The notes under the pieces were generated by a model. The model ran no database searches. It worked only from the letters and a program-made list of their open reading frames with translations, and was not told where the DNA came from. A DNA stretch of 64,000 bases. Origin: Aurantibacter sp042094015 (GTDB lineage: Bacteria; Bacteroidota; Bacteroidia; Flavobacteriales; Flavobacteriaceae). A program made the position numbers and the translations under genes. The stretch lies in assembly GCF_042094015.1 (NCBI RefSeq), contig NZ_JBELDZ010000001.1, positions 1-64,000 on the forward strand. Reading direction: 5' to 3'. Of the stretch, positions 50,724 through 59,265 are shown piece by piece (the first letter of the stretch is position 1; the number at the start of each line of letters is the position of its first letter).

Positions 50724-53700
50724 TTACCTTTTAATTATCTTTTTAGTTGTTGTTTTATTATTACTTAACTTTATTTGAACTAAGTACATAGCGCTACTAA
50801 AATCGCTAATGTTTAGATTAAATGTATCTGAATTAATACTGTCTTTGTTGAATAATAATTTACCTAACGTATCAAAAATAGTCATAGATTCTATTTTTAA
50901 ATCACTATTAGTGTTGGTTGATAAGATATTGTTGTTAGTTTCAAATACAGTTAAGTTTCCGGTTGGCGTTTCAGTAATAGTATCAATAGGGTTGTCTTGT
51001 GGTGATTTAAATACAATTTCAAATCTATCCGTAAATTCTCCAGTTTCAGATGTAAACGCATAGTCTTCATCTTTTAAATTTAGTATTTGATTTGTGTATT
51101 TGTCTTTAATGTAAATGTTTGTTGTATTTAAAAAATCTCCTTGAAATTTATCTAGAGAAAATTTATAAATTGTTGGAGCGTCTATTGTACTTCTATATCC
51201 AAGATTAACAACTTCATCCAGAGTTAGAGTTTCTGGGTTTCTACCTTGAATTAAAAATTTATCAGCTAATTCGTTTTCGTTAGATGTAGAATATAAAGCC
51301 ATACTTGCCATTACAATACTGTGTCTTTTGGCATCGAAATAACTTCCATCATTACCATTAGTCGCGCCATCAACATAACTCACTAAAATCTGATTGTATA
51401 GACCAAAATCGTTAGATAGATTTAACCAGAATTTATTTGGTACGCTTTCTGAATTATTTCTAAAAAACTGATCATTATCTCCAGTTTCTCTCATACTATT
51501 TGTAAAAGTTACATTTCCACTGGTACTTGCAGGAGTATTAGAGTAAGTTACTAGAAAACTTTGACAAGAAGGTATAAAGCGATTAGGAATATCTAAAGCG
51601 TCAACAACATTATCTCCGTTATTATCTCCTCCAGCAGCTTCACCAGATCCATTAATAGCAGCATAATCGTTAACATCGAAGTTTAAAACGTAATTTCCAT
51701 TAACTGTGGCAGATGGAGGTAACGAGTGTGACCAAATATATACAGCTCCTTCTATTCTTCCTGAAGCATTTAAATCAAATCTATTTTCGGTTAAAAATGC
51801 ATCTACATTTATTGCACTTGGGTAAGGGTTTCCAACTAAATTCCAATTAGTGTCATTTAATTCAGCGTCATTTCTATAAACAGGAGTTGTTATAGTTCCA
51901 GTATTTAAATCATCTTTAAATTCGTGAGCATATGTTCCTTGTCCACTAAAAGTTCCAGGAGATAAAGTTGCAACAAATCCCATACCTGGAGCCATAATCA
52001 TTCCGTTTCCTCCAGCTTGCCATGCGTTAGCATTATCATCTACATTATCAATTCCAGCTCCGGCAGTTTGTGTATTATCGTTGTTAGTTTCATAAAATGA
52101 ATCTTGGTAGTTTTGTGCTTTTAGCCAAAATCGTCTATATATACTTGAAAGCGGTAAGGCTTCAGATAGAGTTGCTGATTGAACAGGAGAACTCCAGAAA
52201 GTATATTCGTACCAAGCACTAGTTGGTGCAGTACTTTTTTCTACTATAGTCGGGTTAGCAGCAGCACTACCGGAGTCTGTATAAGTACCAGCATCATCAA
52301 CTTGTACAACACTACCAAAATCGTTTACAATAAGTTGTCCGTTGTTTACAATATCATTGGTGATTTGAATATAAGAATTATTTGCAACTGTTAAAATATA
52401 ACTTGAATTAATAACTAAGCTGCATGCAACTATACTTCCGTTAGTTACTGTATTGTAATTAGCATCTAAAATGGCAAGAATGCTATTAGTTGGGGTTCCA
52501 TTATCCCAAGTGAAACCATCCCAAGTTGTGCTATCACTTTTTAATTGACTTGCATCAGAAGCAGATGAACACGTTCCATCTTCAGTTACTAGACAATAAA
52601 ACTGATATCCCGAATAAGCAGAAACGGAACCAGTTAATTGTAAGTTTATAGATGTTTCTCCAGAAACAGTAACTAGAGGTAAATTTGTAGAGTTTGCAAT
52701 TGTCCAGGTAGAAGATGAACCATCATTAAAATACCATTGGTATGACAATGTTCCAGAGTTACCTGCTATAGCTGTTATAGAAAAATTTGCAGAGGTAGAA
52801 CATGTATTCACATCTGCTGGCTGTAGAGTAACATTTGGAAATGTTGAGGAGCCATCGTAAGTTTCTATGTCTGTATAATTATCATCACAAGAATCATAGT
52901 CTATAATTGTCCAGTCTGAGGAATTAAATGTCGTGTTTGGTGCTGTGGCAGTAGATTTTCTTTGAAAATCATATCCTTCTCCTCCTAAGCCTAAAGCATT
53001 AATCCATGTGCTACCATCACAGATTCCCCAAACATCAATAATTATTGTGTTTTTTAATAAACTTATGCAATCATTGTTGTTGACACCTGAAAATACTTCT
53101 GTTTGGTCAGCATAAGACCCATCTGCACCTGGTACAGCAGCACATCCAGCTCCAACACTAGTTGCAAAAATAAAGGAGTCACCACTATTTAAAACTCCTG
53201 TAAGTGCTAAATCGGTTTCTAAACCACCATTGTTTTTAAATCTTAAAGCATAATTGTTTGCTGCTAAATCTATTGAAGCTCCAGTTCCATTATATATTTC
53301 AATATAACTTAGAGATCCAGAAGAAGCATCAGTTACTTCGGAAATAAATATATCGGTAAAACTTGGCCCACTTGTACATGAGCCACTTTCTGTTAAAACG
53401 GTAAATGCGCTAGAACTATTTAAGGCACATCCGCTTTCTGTTAAAGTAATTACATTTGTTGATGCTCCTGTAGGAATTTCAGCAATAATAGTGGTTGCTG
53501 TTTGAGATATAATTGTTGCAGATTCTGAGCCAATATCTACAGTAGTTCCTGCGGTAAAACCAGTTCCATTTATAGTTATTTCAGTTCCACTTGGTCCAGA
53601 AATTGGAGCAAAAGCAGTTATGGTTTGTGTTGAAGTACAAGCTGTGCCGCAATTAACCTCAATATCGTCTAATCGCCATGGGGAAGTTGTCGATGATACT

Positions 53701-55331
53701 TTTTTAAACTGAATCCAAACATTAGCATTTGTTGTATAAGCAGATAAATTTACAGTATATTGACTGTATGAGTCGGAAGGAACATTACTATGATTGAAAA
53801 CTTCAACTGTTGTAAAAGGACCTGTTTGGCTCGTAGTTGATATATTTATGTTTAATGTTTTTCCGCTTGTATTGCCTGTTCTTCCTAAATAAAAAGTTAG
53901 ATTCGTAGGATATGTAACTTCAGATGTAGTTAAACTTCCATTATTGGAATTAAAAATAGAAGCTGCAGGTGCAGAGTTATAGTCTGTAGCAGAAGTACTT
54001 CGATTTACTCCAGTTGCTAACCAACCAGTTGGTTGAAATGTTGTATCTGTAAAATCTTCAGCTAAACAAGGTCCTGTTAATGTGGTTTCATTATTTATTA
54101 ATGGACTTGTTGTATTATATGTATTTCCACCAATACAATTTGTGTTATTATAGGTAAATACAAAATAGTAATACGTCGTTGTAGAGCTTAGACCTGATGC
54201 TGTAAAGCTTGTTGTTGCTCCACTCTGTATTACCGTTCCTCCTCCTAAACTATCTCCTGGGTTATATGTTATTCCGTCAATAGGAGTAGAACTTAATGAT
54301 GGAGATGTACTTTGTATTATTAAATAATTATCTGCTGTTGTTGCAGTAAAACTTCCATCTATACTAGAACTAGTAATTGTGCCAAAAACTAAATTGGTAG
54401 CTTGATTAGTTGGTGCAATACAAGGCGTTGTTCCTTCCCCAATAATATCAAATAAGTAAGGAGATTCATCTGAATCTGTATTATCTATGCTTACTGTAGC
54501 TGTTCTTGTTCCAACGGCTAATGGGTTAAAAGTAATATCGAACGAGGTATTTAAACCAACTCCAATAGTTGTAATAATTGGTTGAGTTACCGTAAAGTCT
54601 CCCGGATTAGCACCAATTATATCAACAATAGGAGAGCCATTTAAAAGCAAAGGCATTGTTCCGTTATTTTCAATAACAAAAGAATAAACTTGAGATCCAG
54701 AAGCGACATCTTGTTGTCCGAAATCTGTAAAATCTCCTGTTTGAGGTGTTGTGTCGTTGTTAGCTATATCTAGCGTGTTACCAGTAATATTAATTTCTGG
54801 TTCTGGTGTAACAATAACGTAATCGGTTATTTCAAAATCATCTATAGATAATCTTTCTTCGTCTGTAATCGAAATGACTTGAATTAAAATATCATCTCCA
54901 TTATAATTTACTGTTTGCGAAAACTGCATATATGTTGTAGATGTAACATTTACTACACTGCCAATATTTATCCAGTTTGAGCCGTTATCTGTACTGTATT
55001 GAACTTGAAAAGAAACATTACTGCCATCCGCATCCCAATGTCTATACCAAAAAGAAATATCTCCAATTCCGTTATCTTTACCATTACCATCTAATCCAAG
55101 ATATCTTAAGAATTCATTAGCGCCACTATCGTCATTAAATCTTACACTTTTAGACCCTGTTCTTGATGGACTGCCTAATAAAGAGTTGTTATTTGACCAT
55201 TGTCCAGATGCAAGAGTTGTGGTTACTGTTGCTCCATAAGATGCATCTACCCAACTTTCGAAAGACTCAGTAACTTGACCGTAACTAATAAATGTAAATA
55301 ATATTAAAAAGCAGAATATTCTTAATTTCAT
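50724..55331 (-). CDS. Giant multidomain surface protein with type IX sorting tail
   Basis: A 1535-residue secreted protein with signal peptide (about 1-19). A carbohydrate- or adhesion-type beta module (about 20-172) is followed by a choice-of-anchor D domain (about 177-300, PEINITGNTLDIANNDTTPQ) and an Fn3-like segment (about 300-415). A second adhesion-type module (about 420-560), an IPT/TIG domain (about 565-645, ISGPSGTEITINGTGFTAG) and a lamin-tail-like domain (about 655-800, FISEVTDASSGSLSYIEIYN) come next. An Ig-like region and a long type-A T9SS cargo core end in a sorting domain (about 1450-1535, SAMYLVQIKLSNNKTTTKKIIKR tail). No enzyme domain was seen. It is likely an adhesin or shell protein. 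Confidence 0.9.
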   Translation of the reverse strand: MKLRIFCFLILFTFISYGQVTESFESWVDASYGATVTTTLASGQWSNNNSLLGSPSRTGSKSVRFNDDSGANEFLRYLGLDGNGKDNGIGDISFWYRHWDADGSNVSFQVQYSTDNGSNWINIGSVVNVTSTTYMQFSQTVNYNGDDILIQVISITDEERLSIDDFEITDYVIVTPEPEINITGNTLDIANNDTTPQTGDFTDFGQQDVASGSQVYSFVIENNGTMPLLLNGSPIVDIIGANPGDFTVTQPIITTIGVGLNTSFDITFNPLAVGTRTATVSIDNTDSDESPYLFDIIGEGTTPCIAPTNQATNLVFGTITSSSIDGSFTATTADNYLIIQSTSPSLSSTPIDGITYNPGDSLGGGTVIQSGATTSFTASGLSSTTTYYYFVFTYNNTNCIGGNTYNTTSPLINNETTLTGPCLAEDFTDTTFQPTGWLATGVNRSTSATDYNSAPAASIFNSNNGSLTTSEVTYPTNLTFYLGRTGNTSGKTLNINISTTSQTGPFTTVEVFNHSNVPSDSYSQYTVNLSAYTTNANVWIQFKKVSSTTSPWRLDDIEVNCGTACTSTQTITAFAPISGPSGTEITINGTGFTAGTTVDIGSESATIISQTATTIIAEIPTGASTNVITLTESGCALNSSSAFTVLTESGSCTSGPSFTDIFISEVTDASSGSLSYIEIYNGTGASIDLAANNYALRFKNNGGLETDLALTGVLNSGDSFIFATSVGAGCAAVPGADGSYADQTEVFSGVNNNDCISLLKNTIIIDVWGICDGSTWINALGLGGEGYDFQRKSTATAPNTTFNSSDWTIIDYDSCDDNYTDIETYDGSSTFPNVTLQPADVNTCSTSANFSITAIAGNSGTLSYQWYFNDGSSSTWTIANSTNLPLVTVSGETSINLQLTGSVSAYSGYQFYCLVTEDGTCSSASDASQLKSDSTTWDGFTWDNGTPTNSILAILDANYNTVTNGSIVACSLVINSSYILTVANNSYIQITNDIVNNGQLIVNDFGSVVQVDDAGTYTDSGSAAANPTIVEKSTAPTSAWYEYTFWSSPVQSATLSEALPLSSIYRRFWLKAQNYQDSFYETNNDNTQTAGAGIDNVDDNANAWQAGGNGMIMAPGMGFVATLSPGTFSGQGTYAHEFKDDLNTGTITTPVYRNDAELNDTNWNLVGNPYPSAINVDAFLTENRFDLNASGRIEGAVYIWSHSLPPSATVNGNYVLNFDVNDYAAINGSGEAAGGDNNGDNVVDALDIPNRFIPSCQSFLVTYSNTPASTSGNVTFTNSMRETGDNDQFFRNNSESVPNKFWLNLSNDFGLYNQILVSYVDGATNGNDGSYFDAKRHSIVMASMALYSTSNENELADKFLIQGRNPETLTLDEVVNLGYRSTIDAPTIYKFSLDKFQGDFLNTTNIYIKDKYTNQILNLKDEDYAFTSETGEFTDRFEIVFKSPQDNPIDTITETPTGNLTVFETNNNILSTNTNSDLKIESMTIFDTLGKLLFNKDSINSDTFNLNISDFSSAMYLVQIKLSNNKTTTKKIIKR

Positions 55332-55377
55332 AGTTTTCTTTGTTAAAATAACAGCATGTAAATATAGAAATAATATA

Positions 55378-55395
55378 TTAGTTAATATTAACTAA
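55378..55395. promoter_or_regulatory. 18-bp perfect palindrome between T9SS cargo gene and recX
   Basis: TTAGTTAATATTAACTAA. It is in the 141-bp divergent region, 47 bp from the cargo start and 78 bp from recX. It may be an operator; being AT-only apart from two GC pairs, chance cannot be excluded. Confidence 0.4.
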
Positions 55396-55458
55396 AAGTT
55401 AACTTTAATGGGTTCATAATTAAATAGTTATTAACAATAACTTTTCGTCGATTATTGT

Positions 55459-55466
55459 TACTTTTG
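55459..55466 (+). promoter_or_regulatory. -7 promoter element of recX, implying a leaderless message
   Basis: TACTTTTG, an exact TAnnTTTG match, ending 6 bp before the ATG at 55473. Transcription would begin at or next to the start codon. Confidence 0.5.
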
Positions 55467-55472
55467 ATAGAT

Positions 55473-55952
55473 ATGCAAATTAAAAAAAATAAATCTTTTA
55501 CTTTAGAAGAGGCTAAACGTAAGTTAGAGCATTATTGTGCCTACCAAGAACGTTGTCATAAAGAAGTTACTTCTAAATTAAGAGAATTAAACATGATACC
55601 TTCAGCAATTGATGTTATTGTAGTGCATTTAATAAGTCATAAATTTTTAGACGAAACTCGTTTTGCAGAAACTTTTGCAAGGGGGAAATTTAGAATTAAG
55701 AAGTGGGGAAAGCAACGAATTATTCGTGAGCTTAAATTTAAACAGATTTCTGTTTACAATATAAAAAAGGGTTTAGCCCAAATATCTGATGAAGATTATT
55801 ATAATACGTTTGATGAATTGGCATCTAAAAAATCAGAAACAATAACAGAATCAAATGTTTATAAAAAACGAAAAAAATTAGCAGACTACCTTTTGTATAG
55901 AGGTTGGGAATCGGTTATGGTATACAGTAAGGTAAAGGAATTATTCCCTTAA
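55473..55952 (+). CDS. recX: RecX, regulator of RecA
   Basis: A 159-residue all-helical RecX family protein that modulates RecA filaments. Three-helix repeats are recognisable from FTLEEAKRKLEHYCAYQERC through HLISHKFLDETRFAETFARGKFRIKKWG to ADYLLYRGWESVMVYSKVKEL (each quoted for its helix pattern). Start: ATG at 55473 (MQIKKNKSFT) is preferred to TTG at 55455, because a -7 element lies between them. It is convergent with the cupin-like gene (14 bp). recA itself is not in the window. Confidence 0.92.
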   Translation: MQIKKNKSFTLEEAKRKLEHYCAYQERCHKEVTSKLRELNMIPSAIDVIVVHLISHKFLDETRFAETFARGKFRIKKWGKQRIIRELKFKQISVYNIKKGLAQISDEDYYNTFDELASKKSETITESNVYKKRKKLADYLLYRGWESVMVYSKVKELFP

Positions 55953-55966
55953 AACATAAAACAAGA

Positions 55967-56815
55967 TTATTTAGTTTTTAATGCTTTTTTGTTTTTCCAT
56001 TCTATCCATTTTTGACCTTTTAATGTTCTCATTAAATTATCAAAATTTCGCATAACAAACAGATTATAAATAGCTTTTGTAAAATTCTTTGGACTTCTGT
56101 ATAAAGTCCTTAAACTCATGGAAAAACCTGGTGTAATATATTTCATGTAATGCCAATAACCTTCTGGTATATATAATATTTCACCATGATTTAATTCTGT
56201 TCTATATCCTTCGGCTAATTTTAAATTTGGCCATTTATTTAAGTTAGGGTTTGAAAAATCAATATCTTCTCTTGTAATCAAAGAAAAAGGAACTTTGTAT
56301 AAATGCTTATTTTGCTTTTGATCAAATAGGATAACTTCTTTTTTTCCTTCAAAATGAAAATGAAAAATATTAGCTAAATCAATGTCATAATGCATAAATG
56401 TGTGCGATTCTTTTCCTCCAAAAAACAACATTGGTAAATTTTTCATTAAGCGTAAACCAAAATCTGGAAGCATATAATCCTTTTGAAGAACAGGTACTTC
56501 TTTTAAAATGTTCCAAAGAAAAACTCTAAATTTTGTTGGTTTATTTTTAAGTAGATCAATATAATCTGCCATTTTCATTTCTGCATGTGGCTGATTAAAA
56601 CCATCTTTATGATGTACAGGTCTGTCGTCGTAGAGTGGAACTGTTTTCTCTCCTGCAACTTTTTTTATATAATCTAAATTCCACTTTGTGTACGCAGGCC
56701 AGTCTTCAATAAAACACTCTATTACCACAGGTTTTTGTGATTTAAAATAGGTCTTAATAAAGTCTTGCTTTGTAATCGTTTTTACACGAGGAATATGTTC
56801 AAGATTTAAACTCAA
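55967..56815 (-). CDS. JmjC/cupin-8-like protein, probable Fe(II)/2-oxoglutarate oxygenase
   Basis: A 282-residue cupin-like protein with no signal peptide. Iron-ligand residues are visible as His-Tyr-Asp in FMHYDIDLANIFHFH and a distal His in PEGYWHYMKYI. That HxD...H arrangement is the one used by Fe(II)/2-oxoglutarate hydroxylases of the JmjC group. The N-terminal KPVVIECFIEDWPAY segment is typical. Bacterial members hydroxylate ribosomal proteins or other targets, but the substrate here is not known. A terminator hairpin (56854-56895) separates it from bioB, so it is not part of the biotin operon. Confidence 0.86.
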   Translation of the reverse strand: MSLNLEHIPRVKTITKQDFIKTYFKSQKPVVIECFIEDWPAYTKWNLDYIKKVAGEKTVPLYDDRPVHHKDGFNQPHAEMKMADYIDLLKNKPTKFRVFLWNILKEVPVLQKDYMLPDFGLRLMKNLPMLFFGGKESHTFMHYDIDLANIFHFHFEGKKEVILFDQKQNKHLYKVPFSLITREDIDFSNPNLNKWPNLKLAEGYRTELNHGEILYIPEGYWHYMKYITPGFSMSLRTLYRSPKNFTKAIYNLFVMRNFDNLMRTLKGQKWIEWKNKKALKTK

Positions 56816-56853
56816 AAAATAGTTGTTTCAATTATAAATGTACTAAAATGCAA

Positions 56854-56895
56854 AAAAGCAGCTATTGATATATTTGTAAATTAATAGCTGCTTTT
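56854..56895 (-). terminator. Terminator of the biotin operon, after bioB
   Basis: Arms AAAAGCAGCTATT and AATAGCTGCTTTT pair exactly over 13 bp around a 16-base loop. It lies 20 bp beyond the bioB stop on the minus strand, with T-rich sequence after it. Confidence 0.8.
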
Positions 56896-56914
56896 AATAT
56901 ATGTTTTAAAAACT

Positions 56915-58009
56915 TTACTTTAAAACTTTACCTTTTTGTTTAGCTTCTTCGTTTCGTTCAATTTTATGATCAGGTCGAGTCCATCTAGGTTTTTCGCCTA
57001 AAGCTTCAAATTTAGAATCTGCAGCATCAACAGTTTGTGGTTGTACCTTTTTGGTAAATGGTTTTTGAGGAATCATTCCTAATTTCTCAAACATTTTCAT
57101 ATCCTCATTTACATCTGGATTTGGCGTAGTCAATAATTTATCTCCTGCAAAAATAGAATTTGCCCCAGCAAAGAAACACATTGCTTGTCCTTCTCTACTC
57201 ATTTGAGTTCTTCCAGCGCTTAAACGCACTTGTGTTTCTGGTAATACAATTCTTGTTGTTGCAACCATTCTAATCATATCCCATATTTCTACAGGTTTTT
57301 GATCTTCTAATGGTGTTCCTTCTACAGCAACTAAAGCGTTTATTGGTGTAGATTCTGGTTGTGGGTTTAAAGTAGATAACGCTACTAACATTCCAGCTCT
57401 ATCTGCAATGTTTTCTCCCATTCCAATAATTCCACCAGAGCAAACTGTCACGTTTGTTTTACGAACATTATCTATAGTATCTAATCGATCCTGATAACCT
57501 CTTGTGGAAATAACTTCTTTGTAGTATTCTTCGGACGAATCTAAATTATGATTGTAAGCATATAAACCAGCTTCAGCTAAACGCTGTGCCTGGTTTTCTG
57601 TTACCATACCTAAAGTACAGCAAACTTCCATATCTAATTTATTTATGGTGCGTACCATATCTAAAACTTGGTCAAATTCTGGTCCATCTTTTACGTTTCT
57701 CCAGGCTGCACCCATACATACACGAGAACTTCCGCCAGATTTTGCACGTAAAGCTTGAGCTTTTACCTGCTGTACAGTCATTAAATCGTTACCTTCAACA
57801 TCTGTATGATAACGAGCTGCTTGTGGACAATACCCGCAATCTTCAGAACAACCACCGGTTTTTATAGATAATAAAGTAGACACTTGCACCACGTTTGGGT
57901 CGTGTTGTTGTCTATGAATTGTTGCTGCTTCATATAATAACTCCATCATTGGTTTATTATAAATAGCAAGAATTTCTTCCTTGGTCCAATTATGTCTTAC
58001 TTCACTCAT
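56915..58009 (-). CDS. bioB: Biotin synthase
   Basis: A 364-residue radical SAM enzyme inserting sulfur into dethiobiotin. The 4Fe-4S cysteines Cys54, Cys58 and Cys61 stand in GGCSEDCGYCPQAARY. The later motifs VCCTLGM and YAYNHNLDSSEEYYKEV, and the Arg/Cys residues of the 2Fe-2S site, are in place. The C-terminal tail (about 325-364) is Lys/Glu-rich and longer than E. coli BioB. It is the last gene of the biotin run, 91 bp after the ketoacyl synthase, and has its own -7 element (58036-58029). Confidence 0.97.
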   Translation of the reverse strand: MSEVRHNWTKEEILAIYNKPMMELLYEAATIHRQQHDPNVVQVSTLLSIKTGGCSEDCGYCPQAARYHTDVEGNDLMTVQQVKAQALRAKSGGSSRVCMGAAWRNVKDGPEFDQVLDMVRTINKLDMEVCCTLGMVTENQAQRLAEAGLYAYNHNLDSSEEYYKEVISTRGYQDRLDTIDNVRKTNVTVCSGGIIGMGENIADRAGMLVALSTLNPQPESTPINALVAVEGTPLEDQKPVEIWDMIRMVATTRIVLPETQVRLSAGRTQMSREGQAMCFFAGANSIFAGDKLLTTPNPDVNEDMKMFEKLGMIPQKPFTKKVQPQTVDAADSKFEALGEKPRWTRPDHKIERNEEAKQKGKVLK

Positions 58010-58028
58010 TGTGCTAAAATATTTTGAA

Positions 58029-58036
58029 CAAAAATA
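58029..58036 (-). promoter_or_regulatory. -7 promoter element of bioB
   Basis: Minus strand TATTTTTG, 19 bp before the bioB ATG. It suggests bioB can also be transcribed alone. No -33 element seen. Confidence 0.45.
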
Positions 58037-58100
58037 GTAATATAGATTTGTTTTTATGTTGAAATATATCCAAAATATGGCTTTTTTTAAGCTGCGGAAA

Positions 58101-59243
58101 TTATTTTTTTATGATAACACTTACTGCATTTCCTCCAAATCCAACTGCATTAATCATTATAGAATTGATTGATTTTGGTTGGTTCTGTTTAAAAAAAGGA
58201 ACATTAAAAACTGTTTGTTCTTGAAGCATTAAGATGGCCATTTCTATGCTCAATACACCTGAGGCACCTAAACTATGTCCTATTTTCCATTTGTTATTAG
58301 TTAAAAAAGGAAGTGTTTTAAAGGTGTTTTTTATGGCGTTATATTCTGCTTTATCACCTTTTATAGTTCCTGGTGTATGCGTTACAATTACGTCTACAGT
58401 TTCTATATTAGCTTGATTTAAAGCCATTTTCATAGATTTTTTAAAACAATCTCCGGCACTTGAAAGTGATACGTGATGCTGTAAAATTTCTGTAGCATAA
58501 CCAATACCAGCTATTTGAGCTAATCGATTAGGTTTATGTCCAGATTCTAAGCACAAACTTGCTGAAGCTTCACTTAAAATCATACTATTTTTTGTCTTAT
58601 TAAAATCTAATGCTTTACACGGATATTCTGTTTCTGTGTTCGATGCATAAATTTTCAAAGCCTGCATTTGTGCTATGGTAAAAGGTGTAAGTGGTGCTTC
58701 TGTTCCACCTATTAAAAATTGATCAGCCAAGCCTGACTTTAACCAAACCATACCATTTAATAATGCGTGTAATGCTGTTGAGCAGGTTATAGAATGCGAT
58801 ATTTCTGGTCCAGAAGTTTGCAAATCATGAGCAACCCATGAAGATATGTTTCCTAAAGTTGTGGTTGGAGATGCTAAAATTTCAGCTTTATTGTTTTTTA
58901 AAAATGCTTCGTGATGATTCTCAAATAAAGCGGTTGCACCACGAGAAGAACCAATGTTTACTCCAAAATTAGAACCTGTTGACCAATTAGCTTCTTTAAT
59001 AGCGTTTCTAGAGCTTAAAATAGAGAATAAAACCGAATTGTCTAAAGGCTTGTATTTAATGTTTTCTGTTTTTAAAGCTTTAATTTTTTCTAAGCTTCCT
59101 TTGTTTAATTGTGCAACCCAAGTGTTATCCTTCGTAGAAAAATAATGATTAGTATTTAAGTAGGCTTTCAATATATCATCTCGATTATCGCCTAATGGCG
59201 AAACCGAAGCTAATCCTGTTATTGAAATTGGAGTTTGTTGCAT
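58101..59243 (-). CDS. Beta-ketoacyl-ACP synthase in the biotin operon
   Basis: A 380-residue KAS I/II-type condensing enzyme, shorter than FabF. The full catalytic triad is present: Cys154 (SITCSTALHAL), His289 (VTHTPGT) and His323 (KIGHSLGASG). The GFGGNAVSVI end is also typical. Part of the usual N-terminal half is condensed. It lies 22 bp after bioA and before bioB, inside the operon. FabF for bulk fatty acids is encoded at 34082-35332, so this copy probably has a dedicated job. Making a pimeloyl-type acyl chain for biotin is attractive because no bioC, bioH or bioW is in the cluster, but this is inference. Another polyketide-like role is possible. Confidence 0.9.
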   Translation of the reverse strand: MQQTPISITGLASVSPLGDNRDDILKAYLNTNHYFSTKDNTWVAQLNKGSLEKIKALKTENIKYKPLDNSVLFSILSSRNAIKEANWSTGSNFGVNIGSSRGATALFENHHEAFLKNNKAEILASPTTTLGNISSWVAHDLQTSGPEISHSITCSTALHALLNGMVWLKSGLADQFLIGGTEAPLTPFTIAQMQALKIYASNTETEYPCKALDFNKTKNSMILSEASASLCLESGHKPNRLAQIAGIGYATEILQHHVSLSSAGDCFKKSMKMALNQANIETVDVIVTHTPGTIKGDKAEYNAIKNTFKTLPFLTNNKWKIGHSLGASGVLSIEMAILMLQEQTVFNVPFFKQNQPKSINSIMINAVGFGGNAVSVIIKK

Positions 59244-59265
59244 AACTTTTTATAAGATCTCAAAA

